A DNA stretch of 64,000 nucleotides, taken from assembly GCA_050946575.1 (NCBI GenBank), contig JBMNVB010000008.1:11026-75025 (forward strand), read 5' to 3'. Made by a program: the position numbers and the translations under genes. Under the pieces are notes generated by a model that worked only from the letters and a program-made list of their open reading frames with translations, was not told the DNA's origin and made no database searches. Shown one piece after another: positions 45,211 to 54,143 of this stretch (within the stretch, counting starts at the first letter, position 1; each line of letters opens with the position of its first letter). The DNA is from JALCRY01 sp050946575. GTDB lineage: Bacteria > Bacillota > Clostridia > Peptostreptococcales > Anaerovoracaceae.

Positions 45211-46083
45211 CTACAGCAGGTCCTTTATCCCGTCGTACACCGCCCTGACGACTTCCGGCGAGTTCATCGTGTAGAGATGGATGTCCGGAGCGCCGTGCTC
45301 TATAAGATCGCGGATCTGCTTCACTGCATATTCTACACCATGCTCGAACAGTCCGTCAGGATCATTTCTGTATTTCTCGAGCATTTCCGAAAATTCCTCC
45401 GGACGTCTCGCGCCGCTGAGTTCCACTGTATGCTCTATCTGAGACGCTTTCGTGATCGGCATGATCCCCGCCGCCACGGGGACGTCGATCCCGGCAGAGC
45501 GGACCCTGTCGATAAAATCGTAATATACCTGATTGTCGAAGAACAGCTGCGTCACGAGCGAGTTCACTCCCGCGCCGATCTTGTACTTCAGATTCTCAAC
45601 GTCCTCTTCAAGGTTCGGACTGTCCTCGTGTCCTTCCGGATAGCAGGCGCCCATCAGATTCAGGTCGCCGTACTTCTGGATCTCGACCGCAAGTTCGTTC
45701 GCATGTTTAAAGGCGCCTTCACTCGCGCCCTCCACACGGTCGCCTCTCAGGACGAGAACGTTTTCGATTTCGTTTTCCCTTATCCAGCCTATGGCCCTTT
45801 TGATCTCGTCAAGCGTCGAATTGATGCAGGTGAGATGCACCGCTGTCACTATCCCGTATTTTCTCCTGATGTTCCCCGCGATATCGGCCGTCATCCTGCC
45901 TCTCGGTCCGCCGTCGGCGCCGTATGTCACGCTCATATAATCGGGGCCGATTTTCGCGAGCTCCTCCGCCTTCTCATACACTTTTGGCAGATTCTCTTTC
46001 TTTTTCGGCGGGAAAATCTCTAAAGAAAACACCGGTTTCCCTTCATTTTTCTTTTTCTCGTAAATCTCATTGATTTTCAACAT
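45211..46083 (-). CDS. metF: 5,10-methylenetetrahydrofolate reductase
   Basis: FAD enzyme that makes the 5-methyl-THF used by MetH. The 290-residue TIM barrel has FSLEIFPPKK near the N-terminus (catalytic Glu), SVTYGADGG, HLTCIN, VLVLRGD and GACYPEGHEDS. The start at 46083 is preceded by GAAAGGGTGGCAGG and overlaps ybaK by 17 bp. The order ybaK-metF-activation protein-metH completes the methyl branch of methionine synthesis. Confidence 0.94.
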   Translation of the reverse strand: MLKINEIYEKKKNEGKPVFSLEIFPPKKKENLPKVYEKAEELAKIGPDYMSVTYGADGGPRGRMTADIAGNIRRKYGIVTAVHLTCINSTLDEIKRAIGWIRENEIENVLVLRGDRVEGASEGAFKHANELAVEIQKYGDLNLMGACYPEGHEDSPNLEEDVENLKYKIGAGVNSLVTQLFFDNQVYYDFIDRVRSAGIDVPVAAGIMPITKASQIEHTVELSGARRPEEFSEMLEKYRNDPDGLFEHGVEYAVKQIRDLIEHGAPDIHLYTMNSPEVVRAVYDGIKDLL

Positions 46084-46555
46084 CCTGCCACCCTTTCGTA
46101 ACATCGATCCATCCGGAGAAATTTTCCGCATATTTTTCGAGCTCGTCGCATGTCAGCTCCGTCACGTCGTAAATGCTCCCGGCCGCCGGGAACACCGTAT
46201 CGAATCTTTTCAGCGATTCGTCCAGATACGACTTCACTCCGTCCTTCAGTGCGAACGGGCACACTCCGCCGGCCGCGTGTCCGATGATCTCTTCGACGTC
46301 GTCGTGCGGCACCATCTTCGCTTTCGTGTGGAAATTATCCTTGAATTTGCGGTTATCGACTTTCGCGTCTCCGGCCATTACGATGACAATCGGGCCGTCG
46401 TCCGTGAGAAAAGACAGCGTCTTAGCAATGCGCCGCGGCTCTGTGCCGAGCGCCTGCGCGGCCATCTCTACTGTCGCGCTGCTTTCGTGCAGTTTGATGA
46501 GCTTGTCTTCGATCCCAAGCTGCCTGAAATACTCCCTTACCTGCTCCTGTGCCAT
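46067..46555 (-). CDS. YbaK/ProX-family aminoacyl-tRNA deacylase
   Basis: A 162-residue editing-domain protein that removes wrong amino acids from tRNA (Cys-tRNA-Pro or Ala-tRNA-Pro by family). Features include KTLSFLTDDGPIVIVMAGDAKVD and the GHAAGGVCPFAL loop with conserved GGxxPF. GGAGGAAAGCG precedes the ATG at 46555. It is the first gene of the met operon. Confidence 0.88.
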   Translation of the reverse strand: MAQEQVREYFRQLGIEDKLIKLHESSATVEMAAQALGTEPRRIAKTLSFLTDDGPIVIVMAGDAKVDNRKFKDNFHTKAKMVPHDDVEEIIGHAAGGVCPFALKDGVKSYLDESLKRFDTVFPAAGSIYDVTELTCDELEKYAENFSGWIDVTKGWQDVENQ

Positions 46556-46817
46556 CGCTTTCCTCCTTCTATATATACTTGTACAAGTGCGCCGATGACT
46601 GCCGCGGACCGGCTGCTTCCGGCGCCGGCATGCCCGATGCGCTTTCCGGCGGATCATCCGTCCGGGTGCGCGTTCCGGCGTCCGGTCCTTTCGACCGGAT
46701 TTTGCGATATTGTGCGTTTTGTTTCCGCAATTCTTACTTCAGTTGCGATTACTTGCTTCCGCGGGCATTGCATCAACTGCGTTGAACTAATTTTAACGCA
46801 ACCTGAACAGATGTCAA
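46556..46817 (-). promoter_or_regulatory. Promoter and long leader of the met operon
   Basis: TTGACA (complement of 46812-46817), 16 bp, TAAAAT (complement of 46790-46795). An inverted repeat TGCGTT...AACGCA (46778-46800) covers the -10 box. The leader of about 220 nt has several TTGCG/CGCAA motifs and a perfect stem TCCGGTC GAAA GGACCGGA at about 46680-46700. It fits no SAM, cobalamin or THF riboswitch that I can recognise. Confidence 0.55.
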
Positions 46818-46911
46818 TACATTTTTCTATAGCAGGTTATCGGTTTTAGCGATATTGACGGGCCGGGACCGTTATGCGGCGATCCGAAATGACGGAAGCA
46901 TATATAAAGAA

Positions 46912-46944
46912 TGTCACCGGCAACTTTTTTAAGCGCCGGTGACA
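46912..46944 (-). terminator. Hairpin after copA built from the family C stem
   Basis: TGTCACCGGC / GCGCCGGTGACA arms enclose a T-rich loop, 37 bp after the copA stop. The arms end in the same TGTCACC/GGTGACA as the hairpin arrays, so it may be a lone array unit used as a transcription end. Confidence 0.5.
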
Positions 46945-46980
46945 GTCATCCTTCTTCTATTATCAATGCGCGGTTCTTCC

Positions 46981-49725
46981 TTACGCGACACCGGTCACTT
47001 TATACCCGGCGTCCTCGACCGCTTTCTTCACGGCCTCTTCATCAGCCGCCGCGTCCACATAGGCCGCATTGTCTTCGAGCACTACTTTGGCGTTCGCGCC
47101 CGGCACGGCGTCCAGCGCCTTCTGCACTGCAGCCTCGCAGTGTTTGCACATCATTCCTTCGATCTCATACTTCTTTTCCATTTCATCAGTCTCCTTTTCC
47201 TTTATATCATCCGCGGAAATCACTCTGAGCTCCGCGGTCTGTCCGCCGGTATCTATTTGCTTCGGCGCTTCGGCGCCGGCTTCGGCAGCGATCTGTTTAA
47301 CCAGCACTCCGTTTCCGGCCGCACCTTCATCGCCGCCGGTCTCCGTTCCAGCCGCCTCAGGCAGGTCCGCGGCTGTGCCCGCAGCGCCTTCCGCCTTCAA
47401 GCGGTCGGGCTTAAACCTTCTGAGCCTCAATGCATTGGTGCAGACGAAGACGGACGAAAGTCCCATGCACGCCGCGCCGATCACCGGGCTCATCTGCCAG
47501 CCGAGCCTGCTGTAGAATACGCCGGCCGCGAGCGGGATCATGAGGACGTTGTAGAAGAACGCCCAGAACAGATTCTGCTTTATGTTCCGGATAACGGCCT
47601 TCGACAGCTTCACCGCCGTGACCGCGTCGAGCAGGTCGCTGCGCGAGAGGATGATGTCCGCGCTCTCTATCGCGACATCCGTCCCGGCGCCGATGGCCAT
47701 TCCGACATCCGCGCGCGCGAGGGCCGGGGCGTCGTTCACGCCGTCGCCGATCATTGCCACGTGCTTTCCCTGCCGCTGCAATTCCTGTATCACGCGTTCC
47801 TTGTCCTGCGGCAGGACTTCCGCCACGACTCTGTCGATCCCGAGCGAGCCGCGCACGGCCTCCGCCGTTCTTCTGTTGTCTCCCGTCAGCATGACGACCT
47901 CGATGCCGAGTTCTCTGAACTCGTCCACCGCCGCCCTGCTGGACTCCTTGATCTTGTCGGCCGCCGCGATAACGCCGACCGGCTTCTCCTCATCTGCTAT
48001 GATCAGCGGCGTGTCGCCTTTCTCAGCAATGCGCGAAAGCTCTGTTTCGACGGACGACGCATTGATGCCGTTCTCTTCGAGGAACTTCACGTTCCCCGCA
48101 AAATACCGCTTCCCGTGTACGAGCCCGCTGATGCCTCTGCCCGGCACATACCTGACGTCTTCCGCTTCCGAGGGCTCGACGCCCGCCGCGTCCGCGGCTT
48201 TCATTACCGCCTTCGCGAGCGGATGCTCGCTGCCGCTCTCAAGAGCCGCCGCGATATCGATGAGCCAGCCGTAGAGCGCAGCCTCGTCCCGGCGGATCTC
48301 ATGCGGATCGTCATCTCTGTCCGCGGCGTCTTCCGCGACGATCGCGGTATAATCCACGACCGGACTGCCTTCGGTGATCGTGCCGGTCTTGTCCATTACC
48401 ACTGTATCTATAAGGTGAGCGGTCTCGAGCGCTTCGCCGGATTTGATCAGGATGTTGTTCTCCGCGCCTTTGCCCGTTCCGACCATGATCGCGACCGGGG
48501 TGGCAAGGCCGAGCGCGCACGGGCACGCGATCACGAGCACCGAGATCGCCGTAGTCAGCGCGAACTCGAATGACGCTCCGATCAGGAGCCAGACAATGCA
48601 CGCGACAAGCGCTATCGCCATGACGATCGGGACGAATATCCCTGCGATCCTGTCCGCCATGCGGGCGATAGGCGCCTTGCTGGCGCTCGCCTGCTCCACG
48701 AGCTTTATTATCTGCGCGAATGTCGTGTCGTCGCCCGTCTTCGTTACCTTCATCGTGAACATCCCGCTGCCGTTTATCGTCGCGGCCGTCACGGCGCTGC
48801 CTTCCTGCTTTTCGACAGGTATCGGCTCTCCCGTGATCGCGGACTCGTCCACAGACGTCTGCCCCGAGATGACAATGCCGTCCGCCGGAACGGATTCGCC
48901 CGGCCGCACGCGCACTGTTTCATCCGGCAGTATCTCATCCACCGGCACAGTTACATCTTTCCCGCCCCGGATCACGGTCGCCGTCTTCGGTGCCATATCG
49001 ACAAGTTTAGTTATCGCCTCACTTGTCTTGCCCTTCGAGCGCGCCTCCAGGTATTTCCCTATAGTTATCAATGCGAGTATCATCGCGCCCGATTCGAAGT
49101 ACAGATTCATGCTGTACTTCATCACTATGTCCATCCGCCCGGCGCCGAGCGCCCAGCTCATCCTGTATATCTCGAAAATGCCGTACACGATAGCCGTCGT
49201 CGAACTGATCGCGATCAGGCTGTCCATGTTCGGCGCGAGATGGAACAGCGACTTGAAGCCGCGCGTGTAGTATACGCGGTTCACGAAAATGATCGGTACG
49301 CTGAGCAGCAGCAATGTGAACGCCATCGATACCGAGTTCTCCGTGCCGAGAAGGAACTGCGGGAGCGGCCACCCCCACATGCGTCCCATCGATACGTACA
49401 TGAGCGGCACGAGAAATCCGAGCGACACCTTCAGTCTGTAGGCAAGCTCCGCCGTCTGCTGTTCCTGGATGCTGACTGCCGCCCTGCCTCCGTCGCTCTT
49501 TTTCTCTTCTTCGTCCGCCGGGACCGCGCCGTATCCCGCCGCGCTCACCGCAGCCGAAATATCATCCGCGCTCACCGCATTGCTGTCGTATTTTACCTGC
49601 ATGCTGTTCGTGAGCAGGTTCACCGAGACGTCATCAACGCCTTCCACAGCCGCGACGGCCTTTTCGACCCTGGCCGAGCAGGCCGCGCAGCTCATCCCCG
49701 TTACATCAAATTTCCTGTCTTCCAT
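46981..49725 (-). CDS. copA: Copper-exporting P1B ATPase with N- and C-terminal HMA domains
   Basis: Pumps Cu(I) out of the cytoplasm. The 914-residue protein opens with an HMA domain (GMSCAACS, Cys13/16). Eight membrane helices follow, with the CPC motif at 401-403 and the phosphorylated Asp445 in DKTGTITEGSP. After the last helix comes an unusual Ala/Gly/Glu-rich linker of about 75 residues and then a second HMA domain (MEKKYEIEGMMCKHCE, Cys860/863). The latter resembles the free chaperone CopZ, so pump and chaperone appear to be fused. It follows csoR by 4 bp. Confidence 0.94.
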   Translation of the reverse strand: MEDRKFDVTGMSCAACSARVEKAVAAVEGVDDVSVNLLTNSMQVKYDSNAVSADDISAAVSAAGYGAVPADEEEKKSDGGRAAVSIQEQQTAELAYRLKVSLGFLVPLMYVSMGRMWGWPLPQFLLGTENSVSMAFTLLLLSVPIIFVNRVYYTRGFKSLFHLAPNMDSLIAISSTTAIVYGIFEIYRMSWALGAGRMDIVMKYSMNLYFESGAMILALITIGKYLEARSKGKTSEAITKLVDMAPKTATVIRGGKDVTVPVDEILPDETVRVRPGESVPADGIVISGQTSVDESAITGEPIPVEKQEGSAVTAATINGSGMFTMKVTKTGDDTTFAQIIKLVEQASASKAPIARMADRIAGIFVPIVMAIALVACIVWLLIGASFEFALTTAISVLVIACPCALGLATPVAIMVGTGKGAENNILIKSGEALETAHLIDTVVMDKTGTITEGSPVVDYTAIVAEDAADRDDDPHEIRRDEAALYGWLIDIAAALESGSEHPLAKAVMKAADAAGVEPSEAEDVRYVPGRGISGLVHGKRYFAGNVKFLEENGINASSVETELSRIAEKGDTPLIIADEEKPVGVIAAADKIKESSRAAVDEFRELGIEVVMLTGDNRRTAEAVRGSLGIDRVVAEVLPQDKERVIQELQRQGKHVAMIGDGVNDAPALARADVGMAIGAGTDVAIESADIILSRSDLLDAVTAVKLSKAVIRNIKQNLFWAFFYNVLMIPLAAGVFYSRLGWQMSPVIGAACMGLSSVFVCTNALRLRRFKPDRLKAEGAAGTAADLPEAAGTETGGDEGAAGNGVLVKQIAAEAGAEAPKQIDTGGQTAELRVISADDIKEKETDEMEKKYEIEGMMCKHCEAAVQKALDAVPGANAKVVLEDNAAYVDAAADEEAVKKAVEDAGYKVTGVA

Positions 49726-49729
49726 ATCC

Positions 49730-49993
49730 CTATTTCATTATCCTTCCGAGCGTCGCAACAAGTTCATCTATCTTCTCGTCTTTTTCTTCGTCAGTTTCGG
49801 CATTGCGCACGCAGCTCTTGAGATGCGCCGTCAATACCTCGCGGTTCACCCGGTTGAGCAGCGCTTCCGTCGCCATCAGCTGCGTCGATATATCAATGCA
49901 GTATCTGTCGTCTTCTACCATCTTTATTATTCCGTCGATCTGGCCGCGGGCAGTTTTCAGCATCCTCGTGACCTTTCCGGCATCCGCCATCAT
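49730..49993 (-). CDS. csoR: CsoR-type copper-sensing repressor
   Basis: An 87-residue all-helical repressor of the CsoR/RcnR family with the Cu(I) ligands Cys, His, Cys spaced as in CsoR (RYCIDISTQ...AHLKSC). The start at 49993 has GGAGGGACCTGCT upstream; the frame extends to 50077 but that part is mostly a duplicated copy of the ribosome site and start (GGACCTGCCATGATGGCGG again 50 bp upstream). Cu(I) binding would release it from the operator at 50084 and derepress copA. Confidence 0.9.
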   Translation of the reverse strand: MMADAGKVTRMLKTARGQIDGIIKMVEDDRYCIDISTQLMATEALLNRVNREVLTAHLKSCVRNAETDEEKDEKIDELVATLGRIMK

Positions 49994-50083
49994 AGCAGGT
50001 CCCTCCTTCCGGTTCCGCAACTGGTATATTCTCCAGGTTCCCGCCATCATGGCAGGTCCTTCTTTTCTGTCCTGCACCCGCTA

Positions 50084-50107
50084 TATACCCCACCGGGGTG
50101 TAGTATA
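50084..50107 (-). promoter_or_regulatory. CsoR operator in the csoR-copA promoter
   Basis: TATACCCCACCGGGGTGTA and the following GTATA form the G-tract pseudo-palindrome typical of CsoR boxes, about 90 bp ahead of csoR. A TATACT or GTATAT -10 box overlaps it. Confidence 0.7.
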
Positions 50108-50241
50108 AACAGGCGAAAGAATATCGCGGGGCGCCTTGGGGTATGCCGGGGCCGGGACGGGGCCGGGAGCAGAGCGCCGGAAACGGGAATGCGGCGGAAA
50201 AATCATGATCGGCCGACAGGGATCAGGTCGTCGAAAACAGG

Positions 50242-50427
50242 AATGGGATAAAAAGGTGGGGAAATTTCATATATAAAAATTTCCCCACCTTTTTTAGTGG
50301 GCTGCAGCGGTTGAAAAATGTTCAAATCGATGAAATCACGATTTTCGGCCGGGGCGCGCCCCGAAACCGTTGGAATTTAGGTGGGGAAATTTCGAAATAC
50401 AAAATTCCCCCACCTTTTTTGCTCATT
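50242..50427 (-). repeat. Family A element, copy A6 (186 bp)
   Basis: Reverse orientation (ACCGTTGGAATTTAGG). The left end reads AATGGGAT instead of AATGAGCA; the right end TGCTCATT is intact. The region 50108-50241 before it is GC-rich with no gene. Confidence 0.85.
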
Positions 50428-50498
50428 CTTGATTTTTGCGCGGATCTGCATCAGGGGCCCAGTCCGGGGTGATGCCGGGCCCTGTACAGATTCTGCAT

Positions 50499-50672
50499 TT
50501 TTTTGTGGCGGCCGACCGAAAAATGGCGGCGGTGCACGCAAAATTTTCAACGATCCCGGGCATTGATGCAGTCAAAACATCATTTTCGAGCCGGTTCCGG
50601 CTGACGAAGCCCTGAAAACGTTGGAATTTTTGCGGGCAGTGATCGAAAAAACGCGGTGGCCGCCACAAAAAA
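50499..50672 (-). repeat. Family B element, copy B1 (about 174 bp)
   Basis: Ends are TTTTTTGTGGCGGCC and GGCCGCCACAAAAAA; inside are ACGCAAAATTTTC, GGGCATTGATGCAG (octamer) and AACGTTGGAATTTTTGCG. Other copies are at 52948, 53900 and 54437. It contains no coding sequence. Confidence 0.85.
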
Positions 50673-50855
50673 TGGCGCAGGTATCGCATCAGGGGCCCGA
50701 GCACTGTGACCGGCTCCGGGCCTTGATTTCAATGCCCCGATCCGGGGCCCAGGCACTCTGCCCGGCTCCCGGGGCCGAGTTCAGTGCCCGGCTCCGAAGT
50801 CCGGACTCCGCATCCGGCACTTGCGGCCCGGCCCATGACAGGCGCCATGACCCGG
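50673..50855. other. GC-rich gene-free spacer
   Basis: Proline/glycine-rich open frames only. It contains loosely repeated CCGGCTCCGGG blocks and no clear terminator for the yibF-like gene. Confidence 0.5.
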
Positions 50856-51626
50856 TCACCTCGACTCCGCTTGCCCCTTGCTCCTGTACATTGATGCGCT
50901 TATGGCCGATACTATCGGGATTATTATCACGCATCCGATCGCGGAACACGCTATGGAGATGACGTTCTGGCAGAACTCTTTCGAGTTCAGCATCTGCGCG
51001 AACGTGTACATCTGCATGAACTGTATGAACAGCGTCAGGTACTCGGCAATGAAGATGAAGAACAGTGTGTTCACGGTCGTGCCGAGGATGTCGCGGCCGA
51101 TGCGCATTCCGGACATGAAAAGTTCGCCGCGGCCGAGGTCGGGCCTGTTCAGCGAGACCTCGTACACGCCGGACGCGACCGACAGCGCCGTGTCGATGAT
51201 CGCGCCTATCAGCGCCATCAGGATCACGGAAATCTGCATCATTGTCATATTGAAGCCGATGTCGGGAGCGTAGCCGTTGGACTCGCGGATCTCGAACTGG
51301 CCGACTGGGAAGCCCTGGATGTCCGAACTCGTGACAATAAAGAACACAAAGCCGGTCATTACCGCGATCACAACAAGGACCGCGAGCATTGATGCCTTCG
51401 TCTTGGCGTTCACCTCATTCTGGAAGAACAGCGTCATGAGCCCGATCAGCACGCACCCCGCGGCAGTCGCCGCGATCGGAGGAATGCCCGCATTGATGAG
51501 GATAATGACCGAAAAAAGGATGATCGCGTTCACGGAAAGCGTGACGAGACATTTCGCTGTTTTCTCGCCGCCGATCGTAAGCGCGGCGCCGATGAACACG
51601 CCGAACAGTACCATAAGGAGCAGCAT
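50856..51626 (-). CDS. YibE/F-family membrane protein (second gene)
   Basis: A 256-residue integral membrane protein with about seven hydrophobic segments, starting MLLLMVLFGVFIGAALTI. The conserved YibE/F core MMQISVILMALIGAIIDTALSVASGVYEV and GRDILGTTVNTLFF is present. The ATG at 51626 shares a base with the stop of the preceding family member, so the two are translationally coupled and probably form one complex. The biological role of the family is not established. Confidence 0.85.
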   Translation of the reverse strand: MLLLMVLFGVFIGAALTIGGEKTAKCLVTLSVNAIILFSVIILINAGIPPIAATAAGCVLIGLMTLFFQNEVNAKTKASMLAVLVVIAVMTGFVFFIVTSSDIQGFPVGQFEIRESNGYAPDIGFNMTMMQISVILMALIGAIIDTALSVASGVYEVSLNRPDLGRGELFMSGMRIGRDILGTTVNTLFFIFIAEYLTLFIQFMQMYTFAQMLNSKEFCQNVISIACSAIGCVIIIPIVSAISASMYRSKGQAESR

Positions 51627-52756
51627 CAGACCTCGCCTCCCTTCCGTGTTTTCCGCAGGAAGAACTCCGCGGCAAGGATCGAAAGCGGCACGGTGATGAT
51701 GATCCCGATCGAGCCGGTCAGGAACCTCGCGCATTCGAAATACATCCCGTTCTTGATCACAGTCACAAAACTGATGTCATTACGCATTGATAAGATGAAA
51801 AGCGGCATCGCGGCGGCAACGTTCGTGAAAAACACGAGATTTATCATCGTGCCCGTGATGTCATCGCTGACCGCGCGGCAGGATTCCGCGAGCGACCTGC
51901 GCGAAATGCCCGGATCGCGCTTGATGAGCTCAGTCGCCGACGCCGTGATCGTCACCGCGATATCCATGATGACGCCGAGCCCGCCCATCAGGATCTCCGA
52001 AATGAACATGAGATTCGCGCCCGACTGCGTATACGGCTCCGGGATGAAATCGAGGAACGTGTAGTTAAGCTGCGGGCCGAGCAGTATCACGGCGGACGAC
52101 AGCAGGCAGACTGCCCCCGCCGCCATCAATGTCGCCGCAAACGACATCAGTGTCATCCTGTTCCACCCGTTCACGAGCAGCAGCACGATCCCGCAGAACG
52201 CGACCGACAGCACGACCGACAGGAACAGCAGATTCGTCCCGCTGTCATACAGCCGCAGCAATGCATAGAAAATGGTTATGTTCACGGCAAGCGAAAGTAT
52301 TGTGTAAATGCCTTTTTTCGATCCGACCAGGAACAGCGCGCCGAACAGGATCACGAAAACCAGCGCGACGGTCCTGTCGCGCTTGACGCCCGAAATGTCC
52401 GCGGTCAGATCGCTGGCGCCGGTCCCGGCCTCATGCGTCGTCACGAACACTTCGTCGCCCTTCTCATACTTCTCCGTGTACACGAGCGACTTCCCGTACT
52501 TGTTCTCGATCGTGACTTCCGCGCCCCTGTTCGCGCCGTTCATCAGCGTCGCCCTGATATGCTGCAATGTGTATTCTTCCTTGTCGCCGCCGACTCCGGT
52601 CCTCGTCCCGGCGCTCTCTTCCGCAACGCTCGTGACCCGTGCGATATCCGTACTGTACATCGCGTAATCGCCCGACACCGCCATCATTACAGCAATGCCG
52701 AGCAGCACGACTGCGACGAGTTTTATTATGAAGATTTTCCTGAAACGTGCTGTCAT
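51626..52756 (-). CDS. YibE/F-family membrane protein (first gene)
   Basis: A 376-residue membrane protein. One N-terminal helix is followed by an outside beta domain (about 35-125, with GAEVTIENKYGKSLVYTEKYEKGDEVFV) and then about seven helices with the YibE/F signature ISEILMGGLGVIMDIAVTITASATELIKRDPG. The ATG at 52756 has CAGGAGTTGAG upstream; an earlier ATG at 52780 lacks a ribosome site. The gene lies between repeat elements of families A and B. Confidence 0.85.
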   Translation of the reverse strand: MTARFRKIFIIKLVAVVLLGIAVMMAVSGDYAMYSTDIARVTSVAEESAGTRTGVGGDKEEYTLQHIRATLMNGANRGAEVTIENKYGKSLVYTEKYEKGDEVFVTTHEAGTGASDLTADISGVKRDRTVALVFVILFGALFLVGSKKGIYTILSLAVNITIFYALLRLYDSGTNLLFLSVVLSVAFCGIVLLLVNGWNRMTLMSFAATLMAAGAVCLLSSAVILLGPQLNYTFLDFIPEPYTQSGANLMFISEILMGGLGVIMDIAVTITASATELIKRDPGISRRSLAESCRAVSDDITGTMINLVFFTNVAAAMPLFILSMRNDISFVTVIKNGMYFECARFLTGSIGIIITVPLSILAAEFFLRKTRKGGEV

Positions 52757-52947
52757 CTCAACTCCTGAGCCGGCCCGCATCCCGTGCCGTCCTCCCGGCC
52801 GCCGCGCCCGGCTCCAAAAATGATATATCCGTTTGGCTTGCTATGTCAAGGAATCAATGCTGAGGGGCGCGGGGCCTGTGCAGCGCCGGGACGGCGCAGC
52901 GCCGGATCGGGCGCTTCGACGGAAGACGGATCCGGAGCCCGACTGGG
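52757..52947. other. Short gene-free spacer before B2
   Basis: AATCAATGCTG occurs at about 52850. Any promoter for the yibE-like gene must lie here, but I see no convincing boxes. Confidence 0.4.
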
Positions 52948-53118
52948 TTTTGTGGCGGCCGCCGTCTTTTTCCGCTCACTGCACGCAAAAATTCCAACGT
53001 TTTCAAGAGGTCGGCAGCTCGAACCGGCCCGAAAACGATGTTTTCCCCGCACCAATGCCCGGGATCGTTGAAAATTTTGCGTGCACCGACGCCATTTTCC
53101 ATCCGGCCGCCACAAAAA
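52948..53118 (+). repeat. Family B element, copy B2 (about 171 bp)
   Basis: Forward orientation: TTTTGTGGCGGCC, GCACGCAAAAATTCCAACGT, then ACCAATGCCCGG (a one-base variant of the octamer), TTGAAAATTTTGCGTGCAC and GGCCGCCACAAAA. Confidence 0.85.
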
Positions 53119-53242
53119 AACGTCCATGGCACGGACCCGCGGACGGGGCCCGGCCTGATATCTCATCACACGGCCCGCCGCATTGATGCACAAAGCCCGG
53201 ATCAGGATACCGGCAAAACCGGCCGGCGGGCATTGATCCCCG

Positions 53243-53271
53243 TTGAGTCTGCTCCGTTTTTCGTGTAAAAT
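53243..53271 (+). promoter_or_regulatory. dtd promoter
   Basis: TTGAGT (53243-53248), 17 bp, TAAAAT (53266-53271), 29 bp before the ATG. Two GCATTGAT copies lie just upstream (about 53181 and 53231). Confidence 0.7.
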
Positions 53272-53300
53272 CCTTTTAGCGAGAAAAAAGGAGGAACGAT

Positions 53301-53756
53301 ATGCGTTTTGTTATACAAAGAGTCAGTGAATCGTCGGTAGCGATCGACGGCGAAACGGTCGGCAGCATCGGAAAGGGATTCATGGTGCTGATCGGCGTGG
53401 CAGACGGCGACACGAAGGAGATCGCCGACAAACTCGTCGACAAGATGATCAAACTCAGGATCTTCGAGGACGAAAACGGGAAGACGAATCTTTCCCTCGC
53501 GGACGTCGGCGGCGAGCTGCTCCTCATCTCACAGTTCACACTGTACGCGGACTGCAGGAAAGGGAACCGCCCGGGCTTCAGCAATGCAGGCGCACCTGAT
53601 TTTGCGAGCGATATGTACGACTATATTATTGACAGGGCGAAGGAACGCGTTCCGGTCGTCGAAAAAGGAGTTTTCGGCGCGGATATGGCAGTAAGCCTCG
53701 TGAACGACGGCCCGTTCACGGTGATACTTGATTCGGACGAGATCATCAGGAAATAA
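53301..53756 (+). CDS. dtd: D-aminoacyl-tRNA deacylase
   Basis: Hydrolyses D-aminoacyl-tRNAs (and Gly-tRNA-Ala), keeping D-amino acids and glycine misacylation out of translation. The 151-residue protein has the active-site motif SQFTLYADCRKGNRPGFSNA and the C-terminal NDGPFTVILDS, corresponding to the NxGPVT motif with Phe for Val. AAAGGAGGAACGAT precedes the ATG. It is monocistronic, with its own promoter and terminator, between repeat elements. Confidence 0.95.
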   Translation: MRFVIQRVSESSVAIDGETVGSIGKGFMVLIGVADGDTKEIADKLVDKMIKLRIFEDENGKTNLSLADVGGELLLISQFTLYADCRKGNRPGFSNAGAPDFASDMYDYIIDRAKERVPVVEKGVFGADMAVSLVNDGPFTVILDSDEIIRK

Positions 53757-53803
53757 AGCGGAAGGCGTAGATCCCGGGCAGGCCGCAGAGTTAAATAATG
53801 TAA

Positions 53804-53825
53804 AGGGCGCTACGCGCCCTTTTTT
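53804..53825 (+). terminator. dtd terminator
   Basis: AGGGCGC TACG GCGCCCT-like stem (AGGGCGCTACGCGCCCT) followed by TTTTTT. Confidence 0.9.
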
Positions 53826-53899
53826 CATTAATGATCCCGGATTCACCGCTGTGCCCGATTCCAAATCCGGATCTGCCCCGGATCCGGCACCGGCGCCAT

Positions 53900-54073
53900 T
53901 TTTTTGTGGCGGCCGCCGCGTTTTTTCGATCACTGCACGCAAAAATTCCAACGTTTTCAGGACGTCGGCAGCCGGAACCGGCTCGAAAATGATATTTTGA
54001 CTCCATCAATGCCCGGAATCCTTGAAAATTTTGCGTGCACCGCCGCCATTTTTCGGTCAGCCGCCACAAAAAA
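53900..54073 (+). repeat. Family B element, copy B3 (174 bp)
   Basis: Forward orientation with intact ends, GCACGCAAAAATTCCAACGT, CCATCAATGCCCGG and the closing TTGCGTGCACCGCCGCC. Confidence 0.88.
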
Positions 54074-54143
54074 ATCCAGAATCTCTACAGGGCCCGACCC
54101 CACCCCGGACTTGACATCTGGTTCGGATCCGCAAAAAATCAAG

